A stretch of DNA of 64,000 bases from Sphingobacteriaceae bacterium UBA2059. GTDB taxonomy: Bacteria; Bacteroidota; Bacteroidia; Sphingobacteriales; Sphingobacteriaceae. Each line of letters opens with the position of its first letter. The first letter of the stretch is position 1. A program made the position numbers and the translations under genes. Under the pieces are notes generated by a model that was not told the origin of the DNA, ran no database searches, and saw only the letters and a program-made list of their open reading frames with translations. The DNA lies in contig DDAL01000003.1 in assembly GCA_002332615.1 (NCBI GenBank), positions 27,418 through 91,417 of the forward strand. Direction: 5' to 3'. Positions 9,408-16,763 of the stretch are shown here, piece by piece.

Positions 9408-9441
9408 AAGGCCCGGCATTTTCGCGCGGGCCTTTGCTTTT
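9408..9441. terminator. Bidirectional terminator between bacilliredoxin gene and cdaA
   Basis: AAGGCCCG (9408-9415) pairs with CGGGCCTT (9427-9434); T-rich sequence follows on the plus side and the cdaA stop codon at 9444 lies immediately beyond, so it can serve both converging genes. Confidence 0.75.
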
Positions 9442-9443
9442 AG

Positions 9444-10235
9444 TTATATATCCCTTTCAAGCAGCTTTTCCAGTTCAGAATAACTTATGTCAATTCGCAC
9501 TCGTCCTTGTTTGGCATACGCTATCTGCCCTGTTTCTTCCGATACAATCACCGCTACCGCTTCACTCATCTCAGTAATGCCTATGCCTGCTCGGTGCCTC
9601 AATCCAAACTGGGGAGGTAATTTAATATTGTCACTTACAGGAAGTATACAACTGGCGCATTTAATTTTTCCTTCAGATATTACCATGGCGCCATCATGTA
9701 AAGGACTGTTCTTTTTGAAAATAGTTTCTATCAGCCTTCTCGATATTGCAGCATCAATCAATTCGCCCGTGTTTTGGTAATGATCATCATCATAAACCTT
9801 TGTGAAAACAATTAAAGCCCCTGTTCGCGTACTCTGCATATTCCTGCAAGCATCTATAATAGGCTTTATTGCTGTATGTGTTTGCGTATCAATGTCCTTT
9901 TTTCCCATAAATAGATCTCTCAGCAGTTTGTTCCTGTGAAGAGCGGCATTCTTGCCCAGTAACACCAGAAAACGCCTTATTTCCTGCTGGAACACCACGA
10001 CGAATGCCAAAAAACCAATGCTTACAAAGCCACCAAGTATATGGCTCAGTAAACGCATATCCAGCTGTTTGGTCACAAGATACACCAGATATATTATCAC
10101 CAGCCCGAGAATAATATTAACAGCTATAGTACCCCTTATCAGATTGTAGAGGTAATAGATGATAATAGCAACCAGAACAATGTCAACCACATCTAAGAAC
10201 CGCAGCTGTAAAAAACTAAGATCTAATCTATTCAT
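9444..10235 (-). CDS. cdaA: Diadenylate cyclase (c-di-AMP synthase), CdaA type
   Basis: CdaA makes the second messenger cyclic di-AMP from two ATP. About three membrane segments occupy the first 90 residues (near 15-35, 40-57 and 66-85), followed by a DisA_N catalytic domain. The two catalytic motifs are present: DGA (181-183 in LHDGAMVI) and RHRAG (213-217). I prefer the ATG at 10235 (263 residues) over an upstream GTG at 10259. It lies 81 bases downstream of folP on the same strand, the usual neighbour in Bacteroidota, but a hairpin covers the folP stop, so co-transcription may be partial. No CdaR/YbbR-like regulator gene is adjacent. Confidence 0.95.
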   Translation of the reverse strand: MNRLDLSFLQLRFLDVVDIVLVAIIIYYLYNLIRGTIAVNIILGLVIIYLVYLVTKQLDMRLLSHILGGFVSIGFLAFVVVFQQEIRRFLVLLGKNAALHRNKLLRDLFMGKKDIDTQTHTAIKPIIDACRNMQSTRTGALIVFTKVYDDDHYQNTGELIDAAISRRLIETIFKKNSPLHDGAMVISEGKIKCASCILPVSDNIKLPPQFGLRHRAGIGITEMSEAVAVIVSEETGQIAYAKQGRVRIDISYSELEKLLERDI

Positions 10236-10286
10236 ATATGTTAGGATGGTAAACCCCACAGACAGGGCTTTGTGTTAAATGTAACG

Positions 10287-10322
10287 AGAAAAATCCTAAT
10301 AAACATTCCTGTTTTATTAGGA
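10287..10322 (-). terminator. Terminator hairpin overlapping the folP stop codon
   Basis: TCCTAATAAA (10294-10303) pairs with TTTATTAGGA (10313-10322), a 10-bp stem. The folP stop codon (10317-10319) is inside the stem. On the minus strand ATTTTTC follows. It may attenuate transcription into cdaA. Confidence 0.65.
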
Positions 10323-11180
10323 GCAGGGCTTAATGCGGCCAATAAGCTGTATCGCTTCAACCGCTTCCTTTACATCGTGTACCCGGAGAATATTCGCTCC
10401 ACGCAGCAAAGCTACCGTGTTTAATACCGTAGTTCCGTTCAAAGCGTCGTTGCTGCTACTATTCAACGTTTTCCAAACAGTCGCTTTTCTGGAGAGCCCC
10501 GCCAAGACAGGCAGCCCGAGTATTTTAAAGTCGTTCAGCCTGCTAAGAAGCTCGAAATTCTGATCGATCGTCTTTGCAAAGCCGAAGCCAGGATCTATTA
10601 TTACATCATGTACATGTAACTGTCTGAGCTGGTAAAGCTTAGAACTAAAGTAGTCCACCATTTCAGCAAACATATCTTGGTAGTCGGTAAGCCGGTTCAT
10701 AGTTTGCGGCGTGCCACGCATATGCATCAAAATATAAGGCACGTTAAGCCGGCCTATGGTCTCAAACATTTTTTCGTCCAGCTGACCTCCTGATATATCA
10801 TTAACAATCCGGGCACCCTCTGCAATAGCTGCCTCAGCAATATCGGCTCTGAAGGTGTCCACGGAGATACAAGTCTCCGGAAAACGTTGAAGGATGGCTT
10901 TAATTGCTGGCAAGACCCTGCGTGCCTCCTCGCCAGCATTCACTTCATCAGCTCCCGGACGCGACGAATCCCCGCCAATGTCAAGTATAGCTGCTCCTTC
11001 TGCCAGCATCATTTCTGCCTGCTTCAGTATGGCATCCATATCCTGTTTGCGGCTTCCTGCGTAAAAAGAATCTGGCGTATTGTTTATAATTCCCATTACC
11101 ACCGGTTCGCTCATATCAATCAAGCGTCCGCCAGCGTTAATGGTGCTTTTTATATTAAAAACTGTATTTTTAGCATTCAT
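10317..11180 (-). CDS. folP: Dihydropteroate synthase
   Basis: FolP joins p-aminobenzoate to dihydropterin pyrophosphate to form dihydropteroate in folate synthesis, and is the sulfonamide target. The 287-residue TIM barrel has the expected motifs: MGIINNTPDSF (usually NVTPDSF), DIGGDSSRPGA (usually DIGGESTRPG), NDISGG, LMHMRGTPQTM and DPGFGFAKT. The ATG at 11180 gives the usual Bacteroidota N-terminus. It is divergent from the DUF1599 gene across 53 bases and precedes cdaA. The two motif variants are conservative and I would not read drug resistance from them. Confidence 0.96.
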   Translation of the reverse strand: MNAKNTVFNIKSTINAGGRLIDMSEPVVMGIINNTPDSFYAGSRKQDMDAILKQAEMMLAEGAAILDIGGDSSRPGADEVNAGEEARRVLPAIKAILQRFPETCISVDTFRADIAEAAIAEGARIVNDISGGQLDEKMFETIGRLNVPYILMHMRGTPQTMNRLTDYQDMFAEMVDYFSSKLYQLRQLHVHDVIIDPGFGFAKTIDQNFELLSRLNDFKILGLPVLAGLSRKATVWKTLNSSSNDALNGTTVLNTVALLRGANILRVHDVKEAVEAIQLIGRIKPCS

Positions 11181-11215
11181 TACAAAGCAAAGTAGATATT
11201 AATTCACCTTTTATT

Positions 11216-11223
11216 CAAATATA
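11216..11223 (-). promoter_or_regulatory. Probable -7 box of folP
   Basis: TATATTTG on the minus strand fits TAnnTTTG, 35 bases upstream of the folP ATG, in the short divergent gap. Confidence 0.45.
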
Positions 11224-11233
11224 AAGCGTTTTG

Positions 11234-11779
11234 ATGCCAAATACTTCCGAAGAGTTTGATGCAGTGATCAGAATTTGTAAAGACTTGTTCCTTAAGAAAA
11301 CCAACGACTATGGTACCGCCTGGCGAATTTTAAGGCTTCCTTCTATTACTGATCAGCTGTTTATCAAAGCTCAGCGAATAAGAACCCTCGAAGAAAAGCA
11401 GGTATCAAAGGTAGGAGAGGGCATCATTCCGGAGTTTATAGGCATTATAAACTACTGTATTATGGCCATGCTGCAAACCGATCTGCCCCGGGAAGTACCC
11501 TCTGATCTATCGGTTGAAGAAGCATCAGCTTTGTATGATCTTAAAGTGATGGAAACTAAAGAACTTATGATGGCTAAAAATCACGACTATGGCGAAGCCT
11601 GGCGCGATATGCGGATAAGCTCTTTCACCGACCTCATTTTGATGAAGCTTTTACGTGTCAAACAAATTGAAGACAACCAGGGCTATACGCTGGCTTCAGA
11701 AGGTGTTAAGGCCAATTATCAGGATATTATGAACTACTCTGTTTTTGCTCTCATTATGCTTAATAAGCAGGAAGGATAA
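11234..11779 (+). CDS. DUF1599 protein (nucleotide modification associated domain 1), internally duplicated
   Basis: A 181-residue soluble protein. An in-frame TTG (11231) directly precedes the ATG (11234), which I take as the start. The sequence is two copies of one helical unit of about 80-90 residues: the first has NDYGTAWRILRLPSITD and ends IINYCIMAML, the second has HDYGEAWRDMRISSFTD and ends IMNYSVFALIML, with K-R-E-Q positions matching between. Conserved Asp, Tyr, Glu and Arg suggest a metal or nucleotide site of MazG/dUTPase-like type, but the function is not established. The DoxX-like gene follows 22 bases later and is probably co-transcribed. Confidence 0.85.
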   Translation: MPNTSEEFDAVIRICKDLFLKKTNDYGTAWRILRLPSITDQLFIKAQRIRTLEEKQVSKVGEGIIPEFIGIINYCIMAMLQTDLPREVPSDLSVEEASALYDLKVMETKELMMAKNHDYGEAWRDMRISSFTDLILMKLLRVKQIEDNQGYTLASEGVKANYQDIMNYSVFALIMLNKQEG

Positions 11780-11801
11780 GCAGTTCCAAAAAAGGCTGAT
11801 C

Positions 11802-12989
11802 ATGAAGACATTTCAAAACGACAAGGCAATCTCTCTGCTGATGATCCTACGCATAGCCGTCGGTTTACTCTTTATATTTTCAGGTCTGGTCAAGCTGAAC
11901 GACCCCCTGGGCTTTGCTTATAAATTAGACGAATACTTCGACGTTTTCCACCTATCGTTCTTAAGCTCAGTATCCGTCTTCTTATCTGTTGCTTTTTGTG
12001 CTCTCGAAGTCATCCTGGGCGCTTTTCTTCTGCTCGGCTACCGGGCCGTACTTACTGTGTGGGGCCTGCTGGTGCTTATTCTTTTCTTTTCTTTTTTAAC
12101 CTTTTATTCAGCAGCTTTTGATGCGGTTAAAAGCTGCGGCTGCTTTGGCGATGCAATACCTCTTACACCCTGGCAATCCTTTTTTAAGGATATTGTCCTG
12201 CTCGTCCTTATCTTGATTATATTCAAGGGCCGGCATCAGATAAAGCCTTTGTTTAAATCGTCTCTCGCTATGAATACTGCTGCTCTTGCTTCGATAGTAT
12301 TAAGTACAGGCTTCGGCATCTATACGTATACCTATCTTCCGGTAATTGATTTTTTACCCTATCATAAAGGTGCAGATCTTATTTCTTACATGTCTGTTCC
12401 TCAGGACGCGCAACTGGATGAATATCAGATTATTTATACCTTGAAAAATACCAAAACAGACGAGGTGCGTAAAATGAGCGATAAAGAGTACATGGACAGC
12501 GGTATCTGGGAAGATTCAAGCTGGATCATCGAAGGTGAGCCCAACAAGAAATTGCTTAAACAAGGTTATAAAGCAAGGATTTCCGACTTGATTATAACAG
12601 ATACTCAGGGCGTGGATTTTACATCTGAACTCATAAGCAGTCCTTATTACAATTTAGTTATTGTCGCCTATGATCTATCCGGGTCCAATTCAAAGGCACT
12701 TCAGGCAATAAATCTACTGGCTGCCAAGGCACACAAAGAGTATAACATACGTACTGTCCTGCTTACTTCGTCTTCTCCTGAGCAGGTAAGCGTTTTTTTC
12801 GAAAAACATACATTAAGTATAGAAACCTTTTATGCCGATGCAGTTCCGTTAAAGAGTATGATAAGATCTAATCCGGGTATCTTGCTTCTTAAAGAAGGAG
12901 TAGTGCTCGATAAGTGGCCTCAGAGCGATGTGCCTTCATACAATTACTTAATAAAGTCGTACTTCAGTAAGCCCCAAAAGAGTAATTAA
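11802..12989 (+). CDS. DoxX/MauE-like membrane protein of the BT_3928 family
   Basis: A 395-residue protein starting at ATG 11802; the frame is open further upstream but overlaps the DUF1599 gene. The first 145 residues resemble DoxX/MauE proteins: about four hydrophobic segments, a conserved FxFSGLVKLNDPLG start and a KSCGCFGDAIPLTPW motif with a C-G-C pair, which suggests a thiol-redox role at the inner membrane. A fifth membrane segment near 165-185 is followed by about 210 residues, likely periplasmic, resembling a thioredoxin-like fold without a CxxC pair. MauE relatives help form disulfides in periplasmic proteins; the substrate here is unknown. aroK follows after 2 bases. Confidence 0.85.
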   Translation: MKTFQNDKAISLLMILRIAVGLLFIFSGLVKLNDPLGFAYKLDEYFDVFHLSFLSSVSVFLSVAFCALEVILGAFLLLGYRAVLTVWGLLVLILFFSFLTFYSAAFDAVKSCGCFGDAIPLTPWQSFFKDIVLLVLILIIFKGRHQIKPLFKSSLAMNTAALASIVLSTGFGIYTYTYLPVIDFLPYHKGADLISYMSVPQDAQLDEYQIIYTLKNTKTDEVRKMSDKEYMDSGIWEDSSWIIEGEPNKKLLKQGYKARISDLIITDTQGVDFTSELISSPYYNLVIVAYDLSGSNSKALQAINLLAAKAHKEYNIRTVLLTSSSPEQVSVFFEKHTLSIETFYADAVPLKSMIRSNPGILLLKEGVVLDKWPQSDVPSYNYLIKSYFSKPQKSN

Positions 12990-12991
12990 TT

Positions 12992-13522
12992 ATGAAACTA
13001 TTTCTCATCGGATTTATGGGTTGCGGCAAGTCTACGCTAGGCAAAAAGCTCGCTTTCAGGCTTCAGTGTCCTTTCATTGATGTTGATAAGGAAATTGAAC
13101 GTTCAACAGGCCTAAACATTTCTGCCTACTTCGAGCGATTTGGCGAAGTCGAATTCAGGAAAGCCGAACATTCTATATTTGAAACGAGTAAATGGCCTCA
13201 AAATGCGGTTATTGCCACAGGGGGCGGGGCGCCGTGTTATTTCAATACCATGGAGTTGATTAACGCCATGGGACTGAGCATTTATCTAAAAATGTCCGCA
13301 TCAGCACTCGCATCACGATTGAGACAAGGATCAGCCGATCGCCCTCTCATAAGAGACTATCAGGGCGCCGAGCTTTCAGAATACATCCATATGAAGCTAA
13401 GCGAACGCGAACTTTACTACAACAAGGCTCATATGACAGTGCAAGCAGAAGGTTTGAGTGCCTCTGATCTGGAAGAGGCTATTCAGGGTTATCTAACGGA
13501 GATAAACCGCATCTTCTATTGA
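12992..13522 (+). CDS. aroK: Shikimate kinase
   Basis: Phosphorylates shikimate to shikimate 3-phosphate in aromatic amino acid and chorismate synthesis. The 176 residues match the family. Walker A is GFMGCGKST at 7-15, the shikimate-binding DVDKEIE follows, then TGGGAP and the lid-region arginine in ADRPLI. It starts 2 bases after the DoxX-like gene, so the three genes DUF1599-DoxX-aroK form an operon. The last 30 bases overlap the 3' end of the phosphoribosyltransferase gene on the other strand. Confidence 0.96.
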   Translation: MKLFLIGFMGCGKSTLGKKLAFRLQCPFIDVDKEIERSTGLNISAYFERFGEVEFRKAEHSIFETSKWPQNAVIATGGGAPCYFNTMELINAMGLSIYLKMSASALASRLRQGSADRPLIRDYQGAELSEYIHMKLSERELYYNKAHMTVQAEGLSASDLEEAIQGYLTEINRIFY

Positions 13523-14005
13523 ATCGTCGGTTCCCCCAAGAACTACCTCAACATTTTCCTTTAAAACCGTAGCAAGCTCAAGGCCGGTAAAGTCGGGTGA
13601 TACCGGAAACATACGATAACTTCTGCTAACCAGAGTTACCGTACGAAGCTTCTTAATAGGGGTTGTTATAAAAACGCCAATAGTCTGTGCAAGTGTTCGC
13701 CCGCTGTTTATCACATCGTCCACAATGATCACTACTTTGTTTTTGCAGTAAGCAACAGGCATACTCGTTTCGATTGCCGGAGTCGCTTTGTGCTTCTCCA
13801 GGCTTACCATCATCAGGCTAACCTGAATATCCGAAATACTTTCAATTTGGTCCTTCAGCCGCTCAGCCATAATATATCCGGATTTTACAATCCCCGCGAG
13901 TACAATTTCCTTTTCCTTCAGATTATCTTCGAGTAGCTGGTAGGCAATCCGGGTGACCTTTTGTCGTATCTGATCTTTGCTGAGTACTAGTACCGGCTTA
14001 TCCAT
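13493..14005 (-). CDS. Phosphoribosyltransferase, PyrR-like
   Basis: A 170-residue type I phosphoribosyltransferase. The PRPP loop VVIIVDDVINSGRT (near 92-105) is intact and GIVKSGYIMAERL resembles the PyrR/Hpt N-terminal region. PyrR proteins act as uracil phosphoribosyltransferases and pyr regulators in some phyla; nothing here shows RNA-binding or pyr-gene context, so the exact substrate is open. It overlaps the end of aroK by 30 bases tail-to-tail and follows the small gene at 14038-14433 by 32 bases, probably in one transcript with rlmD. Confidence 0.85.
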   Translation of the reverse strand: MDKPVLVLSKDQIRQKVTRIAYQLLEDNLKEKEIVLAGIVKSGYIMAERLKDQIESISDIQVSLMMVSLEKHKATPAIETSMPVAYCKNKVVIIVDDVINSGRTLAQTIGVFITTPIKKLRTVTLVSRSYRMFPVSPDFTGLELATVLKENVEVVLGGTDDSIEDAVYLR

Positions 14006-14037
14006 TCTGTCTTATATATGCTGATCCAATCAATAAA

Positions 14038-14433
14038 CTATTTATACGGATAAAAAACAAAGTTAGCTCCCTCAGGAACCACGGCAAAGATGCACATAAA
14101 CTTATCCGGGTCTTTGTACTGTTTTTTAAACTCTTCTGTTTTGTAGTCCTTAATCAATTTATTCTCAACAAACTCCTCCAGAGTCGAGGCTTGTATAGAC
14201 CATTCTGTGCCAAGCTCATTATGATCCAGTATCAGTTCGCCTATAGTAACAATGTGCTGGTGGGCAATGAAAATCGGATAAGCAGATAACTCCGCATCAA
14301 TAATCTCTTCACTCACCTCCTTAATAGAGTCGCTATAAAAAGTAAGGTCTTTTTCAAGGCTCAGAAGCGGGCTCTTTTTCTCCTTTCCCTTGTCTTCGGG
14401 TCGTCCTTCTTTAAGTAAATCTTCAATGTCCAT
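14038..14433 (-). CDS. Uncharacterised protein coupled to rlmD
   Basis: A 131-residue soluble protein that I do not recognise. I choose the ATG at 14433 (MDIEDLLKEGRPED); it overlaps the end of rlmD by 11 bases, which suggests translational coupling. The N-terminal 30 residues are charged (KGKEKKSPLL), the middle has an acidic helical segment (SIKEVSEEIIDAELSAYPIF), and the C-terminus is hydrophobic (FMCIFAVVPEGANFVFYPYK). No signal peptide, membrane segment or catalytic motif is seen. Its position between rlmD and a PyrR-like gene hints at RNA or nucleotide metabolism, but that is only context. Confidence 0.75.
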   Translation of the reverse strand: MDIEDLLKEGRPEDKGKEKKSPLLSLEKDLTFYSDSIKEVSEEIIDAELSAYPIFIAHQHIVTIGELILDHNELGTEWSIQASTLEEFVENKLIKDYKTEEFKKQYKDPDKFMCIFAVVPEGANFVFYPYK

Positions 14434-15856
14434 CTCTCGCTTTATTAAACAACTTCTTTTGCAAAAGTACCACATTCTCTACGTGTTGAGTATGAGGGAA
14501 CATGTCTACCGGTTTTACCCTGAGCACGTTATACTTTTCCTTTAAAACTTCAATGTCCCGAGCCTGAGTAGCAGCGTTACAACTTACATATACAATTTTT
14601 TCGCATTCAATTTCCATCAGCCTCTGCACCACATCCGGGTGCATGCCGGCCCTCGGAGGATCGGTAATTATTACATCTGGTTTTCCATGCAGGTTTATAA
14701 GCTCTGCGGTAAGCACATCTTTCATATCTCCCGCATAAAAAACAGTATTGTCAATGCTGTTAAGTTCCGAGTTTATCCTTGCATCATCAATAGCCGTTGG
14801 CACATATTCAATGCCTATCACACTTCTAGCGTCTCGTGCAATGAAGTTTGCAATAGTACCGGCTCCTGTATAAAGGTCATAAACCACTTCGTTTCCCTTA
14901 AGGCCGGCAAAATCGCGAGTTATCTTATAAAGCTCATAAGCCTGTAAAGAATTAGTCTGGTAAAAAGATTTTGCACCTATTTTAAACGACAGTCCTTCCA
15001 TTTCCTCAAGGATATAATCCCTCCCCGAATAAACAAGTACTTCCTGGTCGAAAATGGTATCGTTTCTTTTCTGGTTAATGATATATAAAAGCGAGGTGAT
15101 CTCCCGGAAGGTTTCTTTAATATACGACATCAGCAACTCTGTTTCGCCCTCGCAAGGATACGCAAAAACAACAATCACCATCACTTCTCCTGTGCTGGTC
15201 GTACGTACAATAAGATTCCTCAACGCCCCTGTGTGCGCTCTCAGATCGTAAAAAGAGATGCCATTTGCCAGAGCAAATGCGCGTATGCTGTTCCTCAATT
15301 CGTTGGACGGACCGCCCTGTAAAAAGCAGGTCTGAATATCTAATATCTTATCAAAACGTAAGGGAACATGGAAGCCCAGAGCATTCATTTGTTCATCGCC
15401 GTTATCAGCCATGTCCTCATTTGTAAGCCACCGCTTATTTGAAAAAGTAAATTCGAGTTTATTCCTGTAAAAACGCGTTTCCGCAGAAGGCAATATGTCT
15501 TCCGTGTTTGAAGTGTCTAGCTTGGCAATGCGCTGTAACGCATTCTCAATTCCCTTTTGTTTAAACAGAAGTTGTGCCGCATAATCCATGTGCTGCCATT
15601 TACAGCCACCGCAAACACCAAAATGAGGACAAAAAGGCTCGGTTCTATACGCAGAAGGCTTTAATACAACACGTACTCTAGCCTCTGCAAAGTTCTTTTT
15701 TTTACGAAGTATTTCAACATCAACAATATCTCCCGGTACTGCTTTTTCTACAAACAACACAAGGTCATCGGTTTTTCCTACTCCCTTTCCTTCTTCAGCA
15801 ATATCAATAATCTCTACCTCTTTAATAATCCGCTCGGTGCGGAGCCCTTTTTTCAT
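14423..15856 (-). CDS. rlmD: 23S rRNA (uracil-5-)-methyltransferase RlmD, TrmA/RumA family
   Basis: A 477-residue SAM-dependent methyltransferase that, by family, methylates U1939 (E. coli numbering) of 23S rRNA. Domain order: N-terminal TRAM domain (about 1-65), a 4Fe-4S site with Cys76, Cys82, Cys85 and Cys177, then the Rossmann methyltransferase domain with DLYTGAGTIANF, DPPRAGMHPDVV and the catalytic Cys in YVSCNAATQARD (Ala where most have Pro). Some family members in Bacteroidota may act on other uridines (RlmC/TrmFO-like sites), so the target base is inferred. It is followed with an 11-base overlap by an unknown gene. Confidence 0.93.
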   Translation of the reverse strand: MKKGLRTERIIKEVEIIDIAEEGKGVGKTDDLVLFVEKAVPGDIVDVEILRKKKNFAEARVRVVLKPSAYRTEPFCPHFGVCGGCKWQHMDYAAQLLFKQKGIENALQRIAKLDTSNTEDILPSAETRFYRNKLEFTFSNKRWLTNEDMADNGDEQMNALGFHVPLRFDKILDIQTCFLQGGPSNELRNSIRAFALANGISFYDLRAHTGALRNLIVRTTSTGEVMVIVVFAYPCEGETELLMSYIKETFREITSLLYIINQKRNDTIFDQEVLVYSGRDYILEEMEGLSFKIGAKSFYQTNSLQAYELYKITRDFAGLKGNEVVYDLYTGAGTIANFIARDARSVIGIEYVPTAIDDARINSELNSIDNTVFYAGDMKDVLTAELINLHGKPDVIITDPPRAGMHPDVVQRLMEIECEKIVYVSCNAATQARDIEVLKEKYNVLRVKPVDMFPHTQHVENVVLLQKKLFNKARDGH

Positions 15857-16162
15857 TGCGCTAAAATAAAGTTTTTTTAGGAGTCATTAGCGAATAATAT
15901 ACCCGCAGTCAGCACACAAAAAAGCCTGCAACGCCGCTAATCGTTTATACGTTTAGCAGAGGCCATTTCGGTATACACATGCAACTGACTAAACAAAAAA
16001 AGAAAGAATTAAGTAAATAATACTTTTCCAGGAACATGCCTGAAATTCAAATTGCTCGTCAATCCTGTTTGATACATCTTGTAGTTCTAAATTCATACCA
16101 ATGAAGATTTACTGGTATAAATATAAGATTTTTATACCAAAAACCAAATTGGTCTACAGGGT
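15857..16162. other. 306-base non-coding region with inverted repeats, downstream of the TetR gene
   Basis: No reading frame of note. Near the TetR end it holds a series of related palindromic arms: ATACCA (16095-16100), TGGTATAAA (16113-16121), TTTATACCA (16131-16139) and CCAAATTGG (16144-16152). GGTATAAA/TTTATACC form a perfect 8-bp inverted repeat with a 9-base spacer. It could be a weak terminator of the pheS-tetR transcript or an operator. The rlmD promoter must also lie in this region, but I see no consensus match. Confidence 0.55.
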
Positions 16163-16750
16163 CTATTGCTGTTCTCTGGTAGCAGCCTGAATTAGAAAAG
16201 GAAGCATATCCTTCTTGAACTTAAGAAAGTTCTTTTTGATATCCAAATCATTCGCCGACGTATAAGCGTAAGACAGGATAATGCTCTTGCTCGAATTTAT
16301 TAAAAACCTGAGTGACCGTATATCAGCCACTGAGTCCTTAAAGGGCGTAGTATCCTGATAAGATCTCATTAGTAATTTTTCCATATCGTCAGACACCAGC
16401 CTCACAAAACCCTGGAGTTCAGTCGATATCCGTATAAACTCCCAGCCAATAAGCTCATTGGATATCGAGTAAGCCATACGGCATGTATTGAATATCAAGT
16501 CGCTTATATACGCTTCCCTGTCGTCTCTCTCCGGGGCAGATCGGATCATGCTTTGAAGCTCTTCTTCAATATGCTTCATATAAATATGATAAAGCAATAC
16601 TTCCTTGCTTTCAAAATACTTATAGATCGTAGCTTTAGCCACTTTTGCCTTGCGGGCAATTTCATTTACACTGGTTTTATGGTAACCAAATTTTCTAAAT
16701 AGTTCCGATGAAGCCTGTATAATGCCCTGCTTTGCTTTGTCAACTTCCAT
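16163..16750 (-). CDS. TetR/AcrR family transcriptional regulator
   Basis: A 195-residue DNA-binding regulator. The N-terminal helix-turn-helix is clear (about residues 8-55: SELFRKFGYHKTSVNEIA followed by KAKVAKATIYKYFESKEVLL). The C-terminal ligand-binding domain is not similar to a subgroup I can name. It begins 13 bases after the pheS stop codon on the same strand, so it is probably co-transcribed with pheS, an unusual partner. No efflux or catabolic gene is next to it. The inverted repeats just past its 3' end are candidate binding sites; the ligand and targets are unknown. Confidence 0.9.
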   Translation of the reverse strand: MEVDKAKQGIIQASSELFRKFGYHKTSVNEIARKAKVAKATIYKYFESKEVLLYHIYMKHIEEELQSMIRSAPERDDREAYISDLIFNTCRMAYSISNELIGWEFIRISTELQGFVRLVSDDMEKLLMRSYQDTTPFKDSVADIRSLRFLINSSKSIILSYAYTSANDLDIKKNFLKFKKDMLPFLIQAATREQQ

Positions 16751-16763
16751 ATAATGCTGCGAA

